DNA of 17,661 nt from an uncultured Ruminococcus sp. Lineage in GTDB: Bacteria > Bacillota > Clostridia > Oscillospirales > Acutalibacteraceae. Positions within the stretch are counted from its first letter, which is position 1. Each line of letters starts with the position of its first letter. Both the position numbers and the translations under genes were made by a program. Shown here one piece after another: positions 6,620-15,612 of the stretch. The notes beneath the pieces were generated by a model that was given only the letters and a program-made list of their open reading frames with translations, ran no database searches and had not been told where the DNA came from. Location of the stretch: NCBI GenBank assembly GCA_902797065.1, contig CADBRK010000068.1, forward strand, positions 1 to 17,661, given 5' to 3'.

Positions 6620-6648
6620 TTGCCCGATCACATAAAATATGATATAAT
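6620..6648 (+). promoter_or_regulatory. Promoter of the ruvCAB-glmM run
   Basis: TTGCCC (6620-6625) and a perfect TATAAT (6643-6648) are separated by 17 bases, with an extended TG at 6640-6641. The expected start is near 6655, about 23 bases before the preferred ruvC start. It is divergent from the CotH promoter and shares the same TGATATAAT extended -10. Confidence 0.72.
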
Positions 6649-6677
6649 AAAACGAATGCGTAAATATGGAGAAGAAT

Positions 6678-7187
6678 ATGGTAGTATTGGGAATAGACCC
6701 CGGTTATGCAATAGTCGGGTACGGCGGCATAGAATTTTATAATAATAAGTATCATACACTTGGTTATGGGGCAATACTGACCGAGGCAGATCGAAATTTT
6801 GATGCACGCCTGGAAAGTATATTCAACGAAATGAATGAGATCATAGATAAATGCAAGCCCGATGTAATGGCGATAGAAAAGCTGTATTTCCAGAATAATC
6901 AGAAAACGGCGATTGACGTAGCGCAGGCAAGAGGTGTAATTCTTCTTTCAGCCAGGCTTAAATCTGTGCCGATATTTGAGTATACGCCGCTGCAGGTTAA
7001 AACCGCTGTTACAGGGTACGGAAAAGCCCAAAAGGAACAGGTTATGGAAATGACAAAAAGACTTCTGAAGCTTGAACAAATGCCAAAATATGACGATACC
7101 GCCGACGCTCTTGCAATAGCCATTTGTCACACACAGGCTAATGGTTCTCCGCTCAGAGAATTTTTAAGCAGAAAGGGACTTAAATAA
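6678..7187 (+). CDS. ruvC: Crossover junction endodeoxyribonuclease RuvC
   Basis: RuvC is the dimeric nuclease that resolves Holliday junctions by paired nicks during recombination. The 169-residue product has the RNase H-like fold signatures: Asp7 in LGIDPGYAIVGYG, Glu67 in MAIEKLYF, and Asp140 and Asp143 in DDTADALAIAICH. All four catalytic acids are in place and the length is normal for the family. I chose ATG 6678 because GGAGAAG (6668-6674) is well spaced before it and the family starts just ahead of the first catalytic Asp; an in-frame ATG at 6666 adds only MEKN and has no site. The stop overlaps the first base of ruvA. Confidence 0.96.
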   Translation: MVVLGIDPGYAIVGYGGIEFYNNKYHTLGYGAILTEADRNFDARLESIFNEMNEIIDKCKPDVMAIEKLYFQNNQKTAIDVAQARGVILLSARLKSVPIFEYTPLQVKTAVTGYGKAQKEQVMEMTKRLLKLEQMPKYDDTADALAIAICHTQANGSPLREFLSRKGLK

Positions 7188-7789
7188 TGATATATAGTTT
7201 AAGAGGAACGCTTATATATGAAATGCAGGGCTTTGTCGTTGTTGAATGCGGAGGAGTAGGTTATAAATGCAGCACATCTATGTCTACTCTGAGAGCAATG
7301 CCGAAGATAGGCAGCGAGGTAACTCTGTTTACTCATATGGCAGTTCGGGAAGATGCGGTGGAATTGTTCGGATTCGCAACATCACAGGAGCTTGAGTGCT
7401 TTAAGATACTTACCGGAGTAAGCGGAGTCGGTTCAAAGGTTGGAATTGCGATTTTGTCGGAATTTACTCCGGAGCAGGTTGCGGTATGTATTGCTTCTTC
7501 CGACGCAAAAACACTCACAAAAGCGTCGGGCGTCGGCAACAAGCTTGCACAGAGAATTATTCTTGAACTGAAAGATAAGATGAAAAAGCTTGGCATAACA
7601 ACGTCCGTCTCCGACATATCAAAGTCGGTTTCTTCTGTTTCGTTTGGCAATATATCAGCCGCCTGCGAAGCGTTGGCGGTACTCGGGTACACTTCCGATG
7701 ACGTTATGCCGATATTATCACAATATGATCCTTCGCTGAAAGTCGAAGAACTGATACATAAAACTCTGCTGGAGATAGGAAAGAGATAA
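7187..7789 (+). CDS. ruvA: Holliday junction branch migration protein RuvA
   Basis: RuvA binds the four-way junction as a tetramer and loads RuvB. The 200-residue product has the N-terminal OB-fold (about 1-63, closing with VREDAVELFGF), two helix-hairpin-helix DNA-binding motifs (TGVSGVGSKVGIAIL at 76-90 and KASGVGNKLAQRI at 112-124), and the flexible linker plus RuvB-binding third domain (about 153-200). The ATG shares one base with the ruvC stop and an AAAGGG site sits within the ruvC end, so the two are coupled. Confidence 0.96.
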   Translation: MIYSLRGTLIYEMQGFVVVECGGVGYKCSTSMSTLRAMPKIGSEVTLFTHMAVREDAVELFGFATSQELECFKILTGVSGVGSKVGIAILSEFTPEQVAVCIASSDAKTLTKASGVGNKLAQRIILELKDKMKKLGITTSVSDISKSVSSVSFGNISAACEALAVLGYTSDDVMPILSQYDPSLKVEELIHKTLLEIGKR

Positions 7790-7805
7790 AAGAGGGGGAA
7801 TTTTC

Positions 7806-8852
7806 TTGCAGGAAATGGATTTTGAAGACAGGATCGTGTCTGCCGAGGAGATACCCGAAGACACAGTAGGATCCGATAATCCTTTAAGACCTAAAACCCT
7901 TGACGAATATATCGGGCAGGAAAAGGTTAAGGAAAACCTGAAGATTTTTATTGAAGCAGCAAAGAAGAGGGGAGAAATTCTCGATCATGTTCTGCTGTAC
8001 GGTCCGCCCGGATTGGGAAAAACAACGCTTTCGTCTATAATAGCAAATGAGATGAACGTAAATCTTCGAATAACTTCCGGGCCGGCTATCGAGAAGCCCG
8101 GTGATTTGGCTGCACTGCTTACGAATCTCAGCTCGGGCGATGTTCTGTTTATTGATGAGATCCACCGTATTTCAAGAGCAGTCGAAGAGGTTCTTTACCC
8201 TTCGATGGAGGACTTTGCGATAGACATAATAACAGGCAAAGGACAAATGGCGGCGTCTTATCACCTGCCGCTGCCGAAATTTACACTTGTAGGCGCTACT
8301 ACACGTGCGGGTCAGCTTACAGCGCCGCTCAGAGATCGTTTCGGCGTGGTGTTGAGATTAGAACTCTATTCACCCGAGGAACTTGCCCGGATAGTGACGC
8401 GAAGCGCAGGTATTCTGAAGATCGCGATCGAAGAAGACGGTGCGCTTGAGATCGCATCACGTTCACGGGGTACTCCGAGAATAGCCAACAGGCTTTTAAA
8501 ACGTGTCCGCGATTTTGCACAGGTAATGAGCAACGGCGTGATCACATGCGAGATAGCAAGAATTGCGCTTGATAAGCTTGAAATAGATGAACTTGGCCTT
8601 GACGCAAACGACAGACGTATGCTTGAAGCTATCATAAAGTTTTATAACGGCGGTCCGGTTGGACTTGAAACACTCGCCGCAGCTATAGGAGAAGAGGCGA
8701 TAACCATCGAGGATGTTTATGAGCCGTATCTTATGCAGATAGGGTTTTTAAGCAGAACGCCGCGAGGAAGATGCGTAACGTTTGCAGCATGTCAGCATCT
8801 TGATATGATGCCGCCTAACGGTGCTATGGCAGGCAACCCTACATTATTTTGA
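7806..8852 (+). CDS. ruvB: Holliday junction branch migration ATPase RuvB
   Basis: RuvB is the AAA+ ring motor that pumps DNA through the RuvA-bound junction. The 348-residue product has Walker A GPPGLGKT (66-73), Walker B FIDEIH (115-120), the GATTRAG sensor (163-169), the arginine-finger region LRDRFG (175-180) and a C-terminal winged-helix domain (about 265-335, NDRRMLEAIIKFYNGGPVGLETLA). The start appears to be TTG 7806: GAGGGGG at 7792-7798 is seven bases upstream of it, whereas it is too far from the next in-frame ATG (7815). Using a rare start codon here may lower RuvB output relative to RuvA. Confidence 0.96.
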   Translation: MQEMDFEDRIVSAEEIPEDTVGSDNPLRPKTLDEYIGQEKVKENLKIFIEAAKKRGEILDHVLLYGPPGLGKTTLSSIIANEMNVNLRITSGPAIEKPGDLAALLTNLSSGDVLFIDEIHRISRAVEEVLYPSMEDFAIDIITGKGQMAASYHLPLPKFTLVGATTRAGQLTAPLRDRFGVVLRLELYSPEELARIVTRSAGILKIAIEEDGALEIASRSRGTPRIANRLLKRVRDFAQVMSNGVITCEIARIALDKLEIDELGLDANDRRMLEAIIKFYNGGPVGLETLAAAIGEEAITIEDVYEPYLMQIGFLSRTPRGRCVTFAACQHLDMMPPNGAMAGNPTLF

Positions 8853-8877
8853 TTTTTGATTAAGGAGATTTGTTAAT

Positions 8878-10233
8878 ATGGGAAGATTATTCGGTACAGA
8901 CGGAGCAAGAGGAATTGCAAATTCCGAGCTTACATGTGAGTTAGCTATGAATATAGGCAGAGCCGCTGCAATGGTTCTCATTGAAAACGATACTTCAAAA
9001 GATAAACCGACAATACTTATCGGCAAAGACACAAGATTATCCTCCGATATGTTGGAGTGCGCTTTGACGGCAGGTTTGTGTTCTGTCGGTGCAAATGTCA
9101 TTCATCTGGGAACAGTGCCTACTCCGGCGGTTGCTTTCCTTGTAAGAAAGTATAACGCTGATGCAGGCGTAATGATCTCTGCGTCGCATAATCCTCATGA
9201 ATTCAACGGAATAAAGATATTTAATTCCGAGGGATATAAATTGCCTGACGCACTTGAAGAACAGATCGAGTCTATCGTTCTTGATAATTCCGAGCCGTAC
9301 TATGCTCCTGTCGGCAGCGGATTGGGCTGTGTAAAAACTGCCCCCGAAGCAATAGATGAATATATCGATCATATTGCTGGCAGTATCGATGGTACTCTTG
9401 AAGGCATAAAGATCGCCGTAGACTGTTCAAACGGTTCCGCAAGCGCAACTGCAAGAAAATTGTTTACAAAGCTCGGCGCTGATTTTGTTATTATAAACGA
9501 CTCGCCCGACGGTATCAATATTAATGAAAAGTGCGGTTCAACGCATATAGAAGGTCTTGCGGAGTTTGTGAAAACTCATCACATGGACTGCGGAGTAGCA
9601 TATGACGGAGACGCAGACAGATGCCTTGCTGTTGATGAAAACGGCGAGCTTGTTGACGGTGACTTTCTTATCGCAATCTGCGCAAAGGCTCTCAAAGAAG
9701 CTGGTAAACTCAGCCATAATACCGTTGTAGGTACTGTAATGACAAATATGGGATTCAATAAATTCTGCGAAGAGAACGATCTTACATTTGTGTCTACAGC
9801 AGTCGGAGACAGGTATGTTCTTGAGAATATGCTTAAGAATAACTATAACATCGGCGGCGAACAATCGGGTCATATCATTTTCCTCGATCACGGTACAACG
9901 GGCGACGGTCAGCTTACTTCCGTACAGCTTCTCAGTATCCTGAAAAGATCGGGTAAAACGTTCTCTCAGCTTGCAGCAATCATGAAAAGATACCCCCAGG
10001 TACTCATCAATGTTAAAGTTGCCACCGAGAAAAAGGAAGAATACGCTACAGATACAGTTATTGATAATGAGATAGAGAATGTGAAAAATCAGCTGCAAAA
10101 CAGAGGCAGAATCCTTGTCAGACCTTCAGGCACAGAACCGCTGATAAGAGTTATGCTTGAGGGTGAAGATCATGCGGAAATATCCGCGCTCGCAAATACG
10201 GTTGCAGATCTGATCCGTGACAGACTTTCTTGA
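8878..10233 (+). CDS. glmM: Phosphoglucosamine mutase GlmM
   Basis: GlmM converts glucosamine-6-phosphate to glucosamine-1-phosphate in the cytoplasm, on the way to UDP-GlcNAc for peptidoglycan. The 451-residue product is full length. It starts MGRLFGTDGARGIAN and has the phosphoserine loop ISASHNP with catalytic Ser103, the magnesium loop DGDADR (243-248), the sugar-binding GGEQSG (326-331) and the phosphate-binding RPSGTEP (415-421). AAGGAG (8862-8867) precedes the ATG. It follows ruvB by 25 bases with no terminator seen, so it is probably in the same transcript. Confidence 0.97.
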   Translation: MGRLFGTDGARGIANSELTCELAMNIGRAAAMVLIENDTSKDKPTILIGKDTRLSSDMLECALTAGLCSVGANVIHLGTVPTPAVAFLVRKYNADAGVMISASHNPHEFNGIKIFNSEGYKLPDALEEQIESIVLDNSEPYYAPVGSGLGCVKTAPEAIDEYIDHIAGSIDGTLEGIKIAVDCSNGSASATARKLFTKLGADFVIINDSPDGININEKCGSTHIEGLAEFVKTHHMDCGVAYDGDADRCLAVDENGELVDGDFLIAICAKALKEAGKLSHNTVVGTVMTNMGFNKFCEENDLTFVSTAVGDRYVLENMLKNNYNIGGEQSGHIIFLDHGTTGDGQLTSVQLLSILKRSGKTFSQLAAIMKRYPQVLINVKVATEKKEEYATDTVIDNEIENVKNQLQNRGRILVRPSGTEPLIRVMLEGEDHAEISALANTVADLIRDRLS

Positions 10234-10250
10234 TAAACGGAGCGTATTGT

Positions 10251-11111
10251 ATGAGAGAAGCAGTATGGAAAGAGTACGAACTGATCGACACCTCACAGGG
10301 CGAACGATTGGAACGCTGGGGCGATAAGATACTCATTCGCCCGGATCCTCAGATAATCTGGAATACCGAAAAAACAAACCCTTTATGGAAGAATGCACAC
10401 GCCCGCTATCACCGCTCAAAAACAGGCGGTGGAAGCTGGGAAGTATATAAGAAATTGCCTGAGGTGTGGAAGGTATCATACGGTGATATTGTATTCGGCG
10501 TAAAGCCGATGGGCTTCAAGCATACAGGGATATTCCCCGAACAGGCTGTAAACTGGGATTTTGTTATGAACAAGATAAAAGCTTCCGGCAGACAGCTTAA
10601 TGTACTGAATCTGTTTGCATATACGGGCGGCGCAACACTTGCATGTCTTAAAGCAGGCGCAAAGGTATGTCATGTTGACGCCTCAAAAGGCATGGTACAG
10701 TGGGCTAAGGAAAACGCCTCTATGTCATCTCTGTCCGATCGCCCAGTGCGGTGGATAGTCGATGACTGCCTGAAATTCGTTCAGCGTGAGATCAGGCGCT
10801 GCAACAGATATGATGGAATTATTATGGATCCTCCGTCGTACGGAAGGGGACCCGGCGGTGAAGTCTGGAAGCTTGAAGAGCAGCTGTTCTCACTTTTGAC
10901 AGAATGTATGCAGCTGCTTGATGATGATTCGGTTTTCTTTATTCTTAATTCCTATACCACGGGTTTGTCGCCGAGCGTGATGAAATATCTGTTGGGAGTT
11001 ACGCTTCAAAAAAAGCTCGGCGGAGAAGTATCGGCAGATGAAATAGGTCTAAGGGCTTCGGATACCGCCATTGTATTGCCGTGCGGTTCCACAGCGATCT
11101 GGGAAAAATAA
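10251..11111 (+). CDS. RlmI-like class I SAM-dependent methyltransferase
   Basis: This 286-residue protein resembles the catalytic part of the RlmI/RlmK family of 23S rRNA methyltransferases. Residues 83-98 hold a GVKPMGFKHTGIFPEQ stretch typical of the family. The SAM-binding motif I is LNLFAYTGGATLACLKAGA (119-137), an Asp in HVDASKG follows, and the catalytic MDPPSYGRG lies at 192-200. No N-terminal PUA domain is seen, so target recognition may differ from E. coli RlmI. The target base is unknown; rRNA is the default inference. The frame opens at 10230, but ATG 10251 has ACGGAG (10237-10242) eight bases upstream and is preferred. It begins 17 bases after glmM. Confidence 0.85.
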   Translation: MREAVWKEYELIDTSQGERLERWGDKILIRPDPQIIWNTEKTNPLWKNAHARYHRSKTGGGSWEVYKKLPEVWKVSYGDIVFGVKPMGFKHTGIFPEQAVNWDFVMNKIKASGRQLNVLNLFAYTGGATLACLKAGAKVCHVDASKGMVQWAKENASMSSLSDRPVRWIVDDCLKFVQREIRRCNRYDGIIMDPPSYGRGPGGEVWKLEEQLFSLLTECMQLLDDDSVFFILNSYTTGLSPSVMKYLLGVTLQKKLGGEVSADEIGLRASDTAIVLPCGSTAIWEK

Positions 11112-11128
11112 TATAAGAGTTGATGTTA

Positions 11129-11974
11129 ATGCAGTTTATTGATGTTGATAAAGTTGTTTTTGCATATGATAATGACGAAGAAACCGGTAACACAGTTTTG
11201 AAGGAGATCTCTCTTTCAATAAAAAAGGGAGAGTTTGTCGCTTTGCTCGGTCATAACGGTTCGGGTAAATCTACTCTTGCAAAGATGTTCAACGGTATTC
11301 TTTTGCCAGACAGCGGCGATGTGACCGTTTGCGGAATGAACACAAAAAATGATGAGACTTTGCTCGATATACGGCGTAAAGTCGGGTTGGTACTCCAGAA
11401 TCCGGATAATCAGCTCGTGGCAAGCATAGTTGAAGAAGATGTGGCTTTCGGTCCCGAAAACCTCGGCATAGACCCTGTTGAAATACGAAAACGTGTTGAC
11501 TCTGCGCTAAAGGCGGTAGATATGTACGAATACAGGGATCATGCCGCTTATAAGCTTTCGGGCGGTCAGAAGCAGCGTGTGGCGATAGCGGGAATAATTG
11601 CAATGCAGCCCGATTGTATCGTCCTTGATGAACCTACCGCCATGCTTGACCCACAGGGCAGGCAGGAGGTTATGGATACCATTATAAAGCTGAATAAAGA
11701 AAAGAAAATCACCATTATATTAATTACACATTATATGGACGAAGCTGCACTCGCCGACAGATTGCTGATCCTTGATAACGGAACGATCCTGACGCAGGGA
11801 TCTCCGAAGGAAGTTTTTTCAAAAATCGAATTGCTGAAACGTCATAAGCTTGACGTACCGCAGGCAGCGCAGCTTGCATACAGATTAAACTCATGTGGTT
11901 TTAAGATAGACGAGCTTCCTCTCAATGCAGACGACTGTGTAAAAATGATTCTTGCACAAATTGAAAAAGTATAG
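11129..11974 (+). CDS. ecfA1: ECF transporter ATPase EcfA1
   Basis: This is one of two ABC ATPases of the energy-coupling factor module, which powers vitamin and metal uptake through interchangeable S components. The 281-residue product has Walker A GHNGSGKS (41-48), Gln90 of the Q loop in VLQNPDNQ, the signature LSGGQ (143-147), Walker B VLDEPTA with Glu168, and the switch His201. VLQNPDNQLVASIVEEDVAFGPEN is typical of EcfA1. The ATG at 11129 is preferred because AAGAG (11115-11119) is nine bases upstream; in-frame TTG 11120 and ATG 11123 lie too close. It is followed by ecfA2 and ecfT. No S component is in the window, so this should be a shared group II module. Confidence 0.94.
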   Translation: MQFIDVDKVVFAYDNDEETGNTVLKEISLSIKKGEFVALLGHNGSGKSTLAKMFNGILLPDSGDVTVCGMNTKNDETLLDIRRKVGLVLQNPDNQLVASIVEEDVAFGPENLGIDPVEIRKRVDSALKAVDMYEYRDHAAYKLSGGQKQRVAIAGIIAMQPDCIVLDEPTAMLDPQGRQEVMDTIIKLNKEKKITIILITHYMDEAALADRLLILDNGTILTQGSPKEVFSKIELLKRHKLDVPQAAQLAYRLNSCGFKIDELPLNADDCVKMILAQIEKV

Positions 11975-11993
11975 ATTTTATGAGGAATGTGTA

Positions 11994-12857
11994 ATGCCAT
12001 TATTAGAAATAAAAGATTTGTCTTTTACATACGGACCCGGAACTGTTTTTGAAAAAAAGGCGGTAAACAACGTATCGCTTTCTATAGAAAAAGGCGATTT
12101 TATCGGAATTATCGGTCATACCGGTTCCGGAAAATCTACTTTCATCCAAACGCTCAACGGTTTATATAAACCCACCGAAGGGCAGATAATCCTTGACGGA
12201 AAAGATATTTGGGAGAACCCCAAGAAAATCCGAAATGTACGTTTTCGTGTGGGTATGGTTTTTCAGTACCCCGAATACCAATTATTTGAAGAAACTGCCG
12301 AAAAAGATATAGCGTACGGTCCGAAAAACATGGGGCTTAGCGACAGCGAGATCAAAGAAAGAGTTATGAAGGCAGCAAAATTTGTAGGACTGAAACCCGA
12401 ACTTCTGAAAAAGTCTCCGTTCGAGTTGTCGGGAGGGGAGAAACGGCGTGTTGCTATCGCAGGCGTTATCGCTATGGAGCCTGATATTCTGATACTCGAC
12501 GAGCCTACCGCAGGGCTTGACCCCAATGGCAGGGATATTCTTCTGGCGCAGATCTCGGCGTACCACAGAGAGAAAGAAAATACGGTGCTTCTTGTATCTC
12601 ACAGTATGGAAGATATTTCCAGAATAGCAGATAAAATACTTGTAATGAATAAAGGAAATATGTTCGCTTTTGACGACACAAAAAAAGTATTCGCAAGGGG
12701 AGAGGAACTTGAAAAAATAGGGCTTCGTATCCCTGAGATCACAAAGATCATGATTGGGCTTAAAGACAGAGGATATAATGTGTCTACCGATATATATTCG
12801 GTAGAGCAGGCTGTCAACGAAATTATCAAGCTGAAAAAACCGAACAGGAAAGGGTGA
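11994..12857 (+). CDS. ecfA2: ECF transporter ATPase EcfA2
   Basis: This is the second ATPase of the ECF module, pairing with EcfA1 as a heterodimer beneath EcfT. The 287-residue product has Walker A GHTGSGKS (41-48), Gln91 in VFQYPEYQLFE (a pattern typical of EcfA2), the signature LSGGE (145-149), Walker B LILDEPTAG with Glu170, and the switch His203. I chose ATG 11994 because TGAGGA (11981-11986) is seven bases upstream and MPLLEIKDLSFTYG is the family's usual start. The open frame reaches back to 11952 inside ecfA1, which is not credible as a start. Confidence 0.95.
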   Translation: MPLLEIKDLSFTYGPGTVFEKKAVNNVSLSIEKGDFIGIIGHTGSGKSTFIQTLNGLYKPTEGQIILDGKDIWENPKKIRNVRFRVGMVFQYPEYQLFEETAEKDIAYGPKNMGLSDSEIKERVMKAAKFVGLKPELLKKSPFELSGGEKRRVAIAGVIAMEPDILILDEPTAGLDPNGRDILLAQISAYHREKENTVLLVSHSMEDISRIADKILVMNKGNMFAFDDTKKVFARGEELEKIGLRIPEITKIMIGLKDRGYNVSTDIYSVEQAVNEIIKLKKPNRKG

Positions 12858-12861
12858 GTAA

Positions 12862-13686
12862 ATGCTTAAAGAAATAACGTTGGGTCAATATTTCCCCGGA
12901 AGATCCGTTTTGCATAAAATGGATCCGAGAATGAAAATTATTTTACTCACTGTATTCATTGTTTTTATTTTCCTAACAAAAAACTACGTTTCACTTGCTA
13001 TAATGGTTGTATCGGTGATCTTTGTTATCCTTTTTTCGGGTGTATCATTAAAGCTTTACTTCAAAAGCCTTAAAGCAATCATATTCATTGTTTTGTTTAC
13101 TTCTGTTTTGAATTTATTTTACGGTACAGGCGATCCGCTGTTTCAGTGGAAATTCATCACCATCACCCAAGCCGGTATCAATACCTCTGTATTTGTCGCC
13201 GCAAGGATAATTTCGCTTGTATTGATAAGCTCCGTTCTTACCTATACAACATCACCTACAGATCTGACAGACGGAATTGAAAAGCTTTTAAAACCGCTGT
13301 CTGTCTTTCATATAAAAATCCATGAGATCGCCATGATGATGACTATTGCGCTGAGGTTTATCCCGACACTTCTCGAAGAAACCGATAAGATCATGAGCGC
13401 GCAAAAAGCAAGAGGCGCAGATTTTGACAGCGGCAATGCTATGACAAGGATCAAAACACTGATACCTATTTTGATCCCGCTGTTTGTTTCCGCATTCAGA
13501 CGTGCATATGATCTTGCAATGGCAATGGAAAGCCGTTGCTATCACGGCGGTGAAGGCAGAACAAGGATGAAAGTTTTAAAATACTCAAAATACGACTACA
13601 TAGCTCTTTGTGTAGTATGCTTATTGTGTATAGGAGTGATAATATGCAATATCAGGCTTCCGATAACACTCCGAACAGGAATGTAA
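12862..13686 (+). CDS. ecfT: ECF transporter transmembrane subunit EcfT
   Basis: EcfT is the membrane scaffold that joins the two ATPases to a substrate-binding S component. The 274-residue product begins with the conserved LGQYFPGRSVLHKMDPRMKI and has hydrophobic segments near 26-40, 43-59, 70-86, 107-127 and 246-262. Two cytoplasmic coupling-helix motifs are present: AQKARGA (180-186) and AMESRCY (221-227), matching the family's ARG-type signatures that dock on EcfA1 and EcfA2. It starts four bases after ecfA2, with AAAGGGTGAG before the ATG. Its 3' end overlaps the truA start. Confidence 0.94.
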   Translation: MLKEITLGQYFPGRSVLHKMDPRMKIILLTVFIVFIFLTKNYVSLAIMVVSVIFVILFSGVSLKLYFKSLKAIIFIVLFTSVLNLFYGTGDPLFQWKFITITQAGINTSVFVAARIISLVLISSVLTYTTSPTDLTDGIEKLLKPLSVFHIKIHEIAMMMTIALRFIPTLLEETDKIMSAQKARGADFDSGNAMTRIKTLIPILIPLFVSAFRRAYDLAMAMESRCYHGGEGRTRMKVLKYSKYDYIALCVVCLLCIGVIICNIRLPITLRTGM

Positions 13687-14417
13687 AAATCACAATAATG
13701 TACGACGGCCGTACATATCACGGCTGGCAGATACAGTCAAATGCATTGTCGGTTCAGGAAGTGTTTCAGAAAGCACTTTCGAACATAATCGGCGATGATA
13801 TGGATGTAAAAGGGTGCAGCAGGACAGATACGGGAGTACATGCAAATATGTACTGTATCGGACTTAAAACATCACACAGAATTCCGGCAGAACGTCTCAA
13901 GGCTGCCCTGAATCGTCATCTGCCGGGGTCTATTGCAGTTATTGACTGCTGTGATATGAATATGGATTTTCACCCGAGATATGATTGTACGCGTAAACAA
14001 TATATATATAAAATATGGAACAACGAGGTAAGAAATCCGTTTCTCGAAGGCTATGCTCTGCACTACAGATATGATAATCTGGACGAAGAGCTTCTGAATT
14101 ATGCCTGCAAAAAGTATCTCGGAACTCACGATTTTACATCTTTTTGTACTCCCGACAACCGACGTCCCGGCGATATGAGAAGAACGGTTTTTATGTCCGA
14201 AGTTGAGCGAAAAGGTGACATGGTAACGTTTACCGTGGAGGCGGACGGCTTTTTATATAATATGGTCAGAATTATGACCGGCACATTGCTGCGTGTCGCA
14301 CAGGGGAAGATCCAGGCTGACAGCATACCGGAAATAATAGAGAAAAAAAACAGGCAGCTTGCGGGGCCGACCGCACCTCCATGCGGGTTATATCTGAATA
14401 AAGTCTTTTACGATTAG
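13644..14417 (+). CDS. truA: tRNA pseudouridine(38-40) synthase TruA
   Basis: TruA isomerises uridines 38-40 in the anticodon stem-loop of many tRNAs. The 257-residue product has the family motifs ITIMYDGRTYHGWQ (16-29), CSRTDTGVHA (58-67) with catalytic Asp62, HPRYDCTRKQYIYKI (110-124) and EADGFLYNMVRIMTG (199-213). AGGAG at 13632-13636 sits seven bases before ATG 13644, so the gene starts within the last 43 bases of ecfT and is probably coupled to it. The frame opens earlier at 13608 without a site. The ecfA1-ecfA2-ecfT-truA order is the usual Firmicutes arrangement. Confidence 0.95.
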   Translation: MQYQASDNTPNRNVKITIMYDGRTYHGWQIQSNALSVQEVFQKALSNIIGDDMDVKGCSRTDTGVHANMYCIGLKTSHRIPAERLKAALNRHLPGSIAVIDCCDMNMDFHPRYDCTRKQYIYKIWNNEVRNPFLEGYALHYRYDNLDEELLNYACKKYLGTHDFTSFCTPDNRRPGDMRRTVFMSEVERKGDMVTFTVEADGFLYNMVRIMTGTLLRVAQGKIQADSIPEIIEKKNRQLAGPTAPPCGLYLNKVFYD

Positions 14418-14432
14418 ACGGGAAGTGATACG

Positions 14433-15590
14433 ATGGCTGAACATAAGGAAAGCTCTAACGATAAATCAAACAACAGATCAAGAATAGCAATTGCAGTTGT
14501 TTTTCTTTTGCTGGTTTGTGTTATGGTACTGCTGAACATCAAATGGGATAAACTCTCGCCCGATAATCTGCATAACACTCTGGTTCAGACGGCGGCTGCA
14601 AAAGAAGAGTTTTCCGAGAAGCTGTCCGGAACATCTGTTCAGGAAAAAAACATTATAAATACCGGTACCGGAATATACTATATAAGCGATACTTCTATTT
14701 TGCAGCTTGACTATAACGGGAATAAAAATTTCTCGGGTCAGCACAGCTATACCAGCCCCTGTATAAAATGTTCAGATAATTACGCAGTTGCATTCGGTTT
14801 AGGCAGTGATAAATTCCGTGTGATCTCACCGTCTTTCACTGTTTATAATGGTACACAGGGTACTTCGATAATTGATTGTGACATAAATTCAAAGGGTACA
14901 TATTGCGTGATGTCCGATCATACCGGCTATTTGTCGGTAATATCGGTCTATGATAAAGATAACGAGTTTATTTTTTCATATTCATTCAATAATTACTACG
15001 GAGTTTCATGTGCGATAAACACAAGCGGAACAATGGCCGCCGTAGGCGCGGTCAATACAATAGACGGTGCGCTGATGTCGAAGGTGTATATACTCAGATT
15101 CGATTCCGATGAACCTGCCGCAGTATTTGATTACAAAGACAGTATGATCTATGAAGTGAAATACATTGATAACGACAAGGTTGCTGTTATAACAGATACG
15201 ATGGTTTCCGTTGTAGATTGTTCCTCAAAAAAAGAAGCTGTGTATCCTTACGGCTCTAAGTTCCTGGCTTCTTATGATCTTGATTACGGCGATGGTATGG
15301 TTCTTGCACTCTCGCAATCGGATGACGGCAGAAACTGCAAAGTTGTATTTTTAGATGAAAACGGAAAAGAAGAGAACAGCTTTAACACCGAACACAGTGT
15401 TTATTCTATAAAGTTAAATAAAGATAAAATATCTCTGCTGTCGGGCGATATGCTTTACAGTTACAATACGTACGGAGACCTGCTGGGACGCTGGCAGGTT
15501 GGACACGATGCAAAAAGTGTCACTATGATAAACGATAAAACAGCATTTATTCTCGGCGTTTCCGAATTACGTAAAATAATACTCGAATAA
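14433..15590 (+). CDS. Membrane-anchored beta-propeller-like protein (DUF5711 type)
   Basis: This 385-residue protein has a charged N-terminus, one transmembrane segment (about 18-35), and a long outer part made of repeated short beta strands with Asp/Gly/Asn turns (for example SIIDCDINSKGTYCVMSD and SCAINTSGTMAAVGA). That is the look of a WD40- or quinoprotein-like propeller. It resembles clostridial DUF5711 proteins, whose function is unknown to me. With no cleavage site after the helix it should stay anchored with the propeller outside. It follows truA by 15 bases and precedes a CvpA-family gene by 22 bases, so an envelope role is plausible. The assignment to DUF5711 rests on overall appearance and context. 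Confidence 0.7.
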   Translation: MAEHKESSNDKSNNRSRIAIAVVFLLLVCVMVLLNIKWDKLSPDNLHNTLVQTAAAKEEFSEKLSGTSVQEKNIINTGTGIYYISDTSILQLDYNGNKNFSGQHSYTSPCIKCSDNYAVAFGLGSDKFRVISPSFTVYNGTQGTSIIDCDINSKGTYCVMSDHTGYLSVISVYDKDNEFIFSYSFNNYYGVSCAINTSGTMAAVGAVNTIDGALMSKVYILRFDSDEPAAVFDYKDSMIYEVKYIDNDKVAVITDTMVSVVDCSSKKEAVYPYGSKFLASYDLDYGDGMVLALSQSDDGRNCKVVFLDENGKEENSFNTEHSVYSIKLNKDKISLLSGDMLYSYNTYGDLLGRWQVGHDAKSVTMINDKTAFILGVSELRKIILE

Positions 15591-15612
15591 TTACAGAAAG
15601 GAAGATTATATC

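Noticed and set aside
6541..6640. A/T-rich stretch before ruvC as a replication origin or repeat array
   Set aside because: There are only simple A and T runs, no repeated boxes and no DnaA-type sites that I can see.
7806..7814. RuvB start at ATG 7815 rather than TTG 7806
   Set aside because: The strong GAGGGGG site is 16 bases from that ATG but seven from the TTG. The effect is only three residues, so the TTG is kept with some doubt.
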